Below the pieces are notes generated by a model, which saw only the letters and a list, made by a program, of their open reading frames with translations, was not told the origin of the DNA and ran no database searches. A program made the translations under genes and the position numbers. A stretch of DNA of 64,000 nucleotides from Flammula alnicola (Eukaryota; Basidiomycota; Agaricomycetes; Agaricales; Strophariaceae), in the NCBI GenBank assembly GCA_015499995.1, contig JADNRV010000022.1:186001-250000 (forward strand), given 5' to 3'. Of this stretch, positions 60,979 to 64,000 are shown in pieces. Numbering within the stretch: the first letter of the stretch is position 1; every line of letters begins with the position of its first letter.

Positions 60979-62659
60979 ATGAACTTTCTTGACTACGAAA
61001 TAACGAGGTCACCGACCCCAAATCCCGCTGCAGCAGAACAACCTTCTCTGAATGAGGAAGTAAACCAAGTTATTGGCCAACTTGGCCGTTTTTGGGGTGG
61101 ATTCAGAAAACAAGTATGTTCGATTCTTCGAGTCCATGTGGCTTGCAGTATTGATCCCATTTCTGTTCCTCAGAGCCAAACTGCGCTGGAAACAGCCCGG
61201 AAGGACTTCAGTGAAGTTGTCGTGCAGGCACAGAAAGAGTTGTCCAAGTTTACTGCTGCTGATGCTCCTCAAAACGAGCGAGACTGCAACGACGACGGCA
61301 GCCACTGTTGATGCTGCGGCGCCAACACAACGTCAGAAGACGCCTCTGCACCTACTTCCTCTACTGCTGCTACATCTGCCACCCTGAAGATCCATCTCTA
61401 GCTTCATCGAGCAGCCCACAATCCCTTTTCTCTCGTTTACAATCCGCCCTCCCACCCAACATCGTTGCGACAGTGCAAAACAACATCGGCACATCCCCGA
61501 ATCCCTGAAGCATGCCTCGGAGAACATTGACCTCCAAGGGATACGTGCGAACCTCCTATCCGAGCTGCAGCGCGTGCAGGGTGTGACGCTGACACAGGCG
61601 GAGGAATATGCCCACAAGAGCGAGGCACTGCTGCGAGAAGCGGTCAAGGAGGCTGGAGAAGTCCTGCGCGATGCCGTCAAGGTCGTCCCTCCCGAGCAGG
61701 CTGAGACCAGTGCGGCTGGCGGCTCGGGTCTCGTGTGGGACGGAACGGATATGTGGATGTTCCCTCTGAACCAAATGAATCGAGTGGACTGGGGAAGGAA
61801 AAGAGGGCGGTAGTTCTTCGAGGGTCTGGAAACGCGGAGCGCGGTGGCCACTCGGGCTGAGGCTCTTCTCCGGCGGCTGAAGCACGACCCCGATATTTGA
61901 GGCACGACCCAGGAGGGGAGGAGGGCGTCAAAGAGCGATATCTAGCGTGGACAGAGGCCGAGGTCGATAAAGTAGACGGGGGCATAGATGGCTCGGAGTG
62001 GCAGATAAAATCGATGCTGCTTTGGAGGAACCTGTCGATGGTCAAGCTTTGAAGCAACTGGAACAGACCTTGGGTACGAGACCTTTCTTCGAATCCTCGT
62101 CTGCTGCGTAGAGGCTAAAGTGTATAATTTTACCACCAGTGCCGTCCGAAATGACCAAATCTGCATTTTGGCTGAGATTCTTCTTCCGAACTCATCAAAT
62201 CCGGATGGAAGAGGAGAAGCGTAAGGCGCTGATACGTAGTGAGTGTATTCATCCAACTTCTAGTTTCAACGCACTAACTGTCCTTAAATTCCAGGCTCGA
62301 CGGATAACGACGAAGACTTTAGCTGGGAGGACGAAGAGGAAGACATGTCTCCAACTACTGGACTAGCAAGTTCGTTGAACCTGCATCGCGCCTTCAAGCA
62401 AATCCGTGAGTCGAGCTTCGCTTCAGTTGAATTCAACTTCTACTAACACCCCGTGAAACAAATAGTTGGACGAAAAGTCCACGAATCATTCTCTCATTAT
62501 TCCCGCCCCAGGACAGGGTACAGGAGGTACCAACACTCCTCGTGTCAGTAGCGAGGACAGCTTTGACCTCGTTTCGTCATCTAACGCCAGCGCCGTTGGC
62601 GATGAGAAACCATCAAAACGGAAAGATGACGACGAGGAGGCGATAGCGACTGGGAATAA
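60979..62659 (+). CDS. BSD-domain protein
   Basis: BSD domains (about 60 residues, conserved Phe-Trp) occur in TFIIH p62-, synapse-associated and DOS2-like proteins; fungal members are poorly studied. ATG at 60979: MNFLDYEITRSPTPNPAAAE, then NQVIGQLGRFWGGFRKQ, spliced (61112-61173) to SQTALETARKDFSEVVVQAQ; a Thr/Ala/Ser linker; HASENIDLQGIRANLLSELQ and VTLTQAEEYAHKSEALLREA, an amphipathic helical region; LVWDGTDMWMFP; then ERYLAWTEAEVDKVDGGIDG; and the BSD motif proper VPSEMTKSAFWLRFFFRTHQ with IRMEEEKRKALIR. It ends in acidic exons (DNDEDFSWEDEEEDMSPTTG, and SSEDSFDLVSSS) and DWE-stop at 62659. Frame breaks at runs near 61271, 61325-61390, 61500, 61810-61900 and 62635 must be filled; probable consensus errors. 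Exon limits after 61500 are approximate. Confidence 0.75.
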
Positions 62660-63375
62660 ATTCCTTTCCCTTGTTTGTATTTTATTTCTACGGATTCTAT
62701 TTCGCCTGCGATCTGGAACGAGAAAAAATTTCTTGTACTGTACGTGTTTGTATTTACTGGTCTGATTGAATATCCTGCTGGTACTTGATGGAAATCTCGC
62801 ATAAGCGTTGGAATTGGGTGCCGTCGTTCTAAACAGCTTTAACACTGTACTCTAAAACAATTGATTGAATGCGATATGTACTGTTCATTAAGTAACCTCT
62901 CTCTTGACTTCGACCATGGACCCGACTAGTACTTGTACGTCTGGATTCACCCACTGCAACTTTATTCGACCATCTGAAAAAGGTGTGTTACGGAGGAATT
63001 TCGATTGGATACCACAAATCCAAATTTCTGAAGTGACTCCTTATTTCTGATTCTCAAATATAATAGGATCCGAGAAGTCAAAGACATCCCACCGTCAGCG
63101 GCAGCCTGCAGTCGATTCAGAAATCCTACCCCGACTTCCCTAATCCTATCTAATCCTAACATGTTTTTTGACAGGACCCTCTAACTAAGACCTGCCTGGA
63201 GCACGAGACAAAAGCGAGCTCCCGTTCCAGCCTGACGTCTTGCACAAGTTTAATTGTCTTGCCATATGCAAGGCATCGTCGCAGCACTTCCAGTTAGAAG
63301 GGTATGATATACCAGAACCTCAGGGTCCATGTGCAAGTCTTCAGTTCTTCTAATACTATTACTTCTTTCTGCCTT
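62660..63375. other. Intergenic stretch
   Basis: 700 bp between convergent genes; no supported feature. Confidence 0.4.
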
Positions 63376-63894
63376 TCAAATGGAATGGGGCGACGTTTGG
63401 AGGGAAAGGGCGAGAGGGGACAGGGCGGGAGAATATCTCAAACTCTCGTCTCTACGTTTTCGAGAGAACGCGTGCACAATATAAATGGGTCCGGAGGCCA
63501 AATCAGGATATAAGTCGCGAACCATTCGACCGTTGCTGCCAGCCAGCCGAACTATGGAAGCAAGAAATTTAATTAGGTTGGTTAAAATTTAAGGTAGAAA
63601 GCAGCGAGCCTAGACTCACGAAAATCGTATGAGTCCATATTGCCACTGGCATGCACCATACGCACACCCTCATCAAACGTGAGGTGTGTGTGCCGGAAGA
63701 GTACACTGTGTCAAACATGTAATTGAACCTCTCGTTATCGAATGCGCCCAAGGTGGTATAAACCTCCGAGTCTGAGCCATGCTTTCCCTAAAATGTGCAC
63801 AAATACTATATGATCGGAGAAGGACATACCCTATGCATATATTTGACCTTGACTCGGAGACGGAAGAACGGATCGGGGGAAAATACATCCCCAC
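63376..63894 (-). CDS. 3' part of an unknown protein-coding gene
   Basis: Minus-strand exons continue beyond the window or begin just inside it. Readable pieces: FPPIRSSVSESRSNICI, then (after a GTATGT...TTTTAG intron) GKHGSDSEVYTTLGAFDNER and FNYMFDTVYSSG, next LTFDEGVRMVHASGNMDSYD, and after an intron at about 63555-63619 LRLAGSNGRMVRDLYPDLAS with GPIYIVHAFSRKRRDES, running to a stop at 63376. One frame change in a CA-rich stretch near 63690 is unexplained. Folded, soluble-looking sequence; I do not recognise the family. Confidence 0.5.
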
Positions 63895-64000
63895 GTAACG
63901 TATGTGTAAGTATTAAGGTGGGTGGTGAGCAATTTAAGAGCCTTCACAACTAAGCCTGGCGGGCGTGTACCCGCCATCATGATGGATGAACAGCACAGAG

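Overview
The window is nuclear DNA of a filamentous basidiomycete, most probably an Agaricomycete mushroom. Genes are split by many short GT-AG introns (about 45-65 nt, often CTNAC-like branch points). The protein set is fungal: velvet regulator, TEN1, Cdc1/PGAP5-type phosphoesterase, arginine-specific carbamoyl-phosphate synthase with an attenuator-peptide uORF, three DUF6533-type membrane proteins and lysine-rich nuclear proteins. No viral or bacterial replicon is seen. All gene models below were spliced by eye from reading frame, splice-site and family conservation.

Layout. 0-7.3 kb: coiled-coil protein (+), ribosomal protein uS7/RPS5 (+), proline-rich nuclear-type protein (-). 7.3-13.8 kb: gene-poor, with a tRNA-like element and a possible gene remnant. 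13.8-18.4 kb, minus strand: uncharacterised nuclear-type protein, TEN1 (telomere capping), velvet factor. 19.5-22.7 kb: divergent pair F-box protein (-) / WDR83-MORG1 (+) sharing a 135 bp promoter. 24-27 kb: DUF6533 membrane protein (-) and ribosomal protein eS8/RPS8 (-). 27.5-46.2 kb: accessory block bounded by two UDP-glucose pyrophosphorylase paralogues in opposite orientation. It holds a 2 kb segmental duplication carrying two DUF6533-type genes, a transposon-associated-looking gene, short dispersed repeats, an inverted-repeat element and a secreted protein with five 13-residue repeats. 47.3-63.9 kb returns to housekeeping-type genes: arrestin-like protein, GPI-remodelling phosphoesterase, small complex I subunit, a large lysine-rich zinc-knuckle protein, CPA1 with its spliced uORF, a BSD-domain protein, and the end of an unknown gene.

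A strong technical pattern runs through the window. At least fifteen places, in UGPase copy 1, one DUF6533 gene, the arrestin, Cdc1-like, zinc-knuckle, CPA1 and BSD genes, lack exactly one base where the reading frame must change, nearly always in or beside a mononucleotide run. In single-copy metabolic genes such as CPA1 this looks like consensus sequencing error, so frameshifts here should not be read as pseudogenes without checking reads.

Most interesting biological points: the spliced arginine attenuator peptide upstream of CPA1; a GC-AG intron inside the velvet domain; a 120-residue TEN1 gene; a Cdc1-like enzyme that seems to lack its GNHD metal motif; a repeat-bearing secreted protein with a possible permuted papain-like (LRAT/NlpC-type) tail; and the inverted UGPase pair around a duplicated membrane-protein module.
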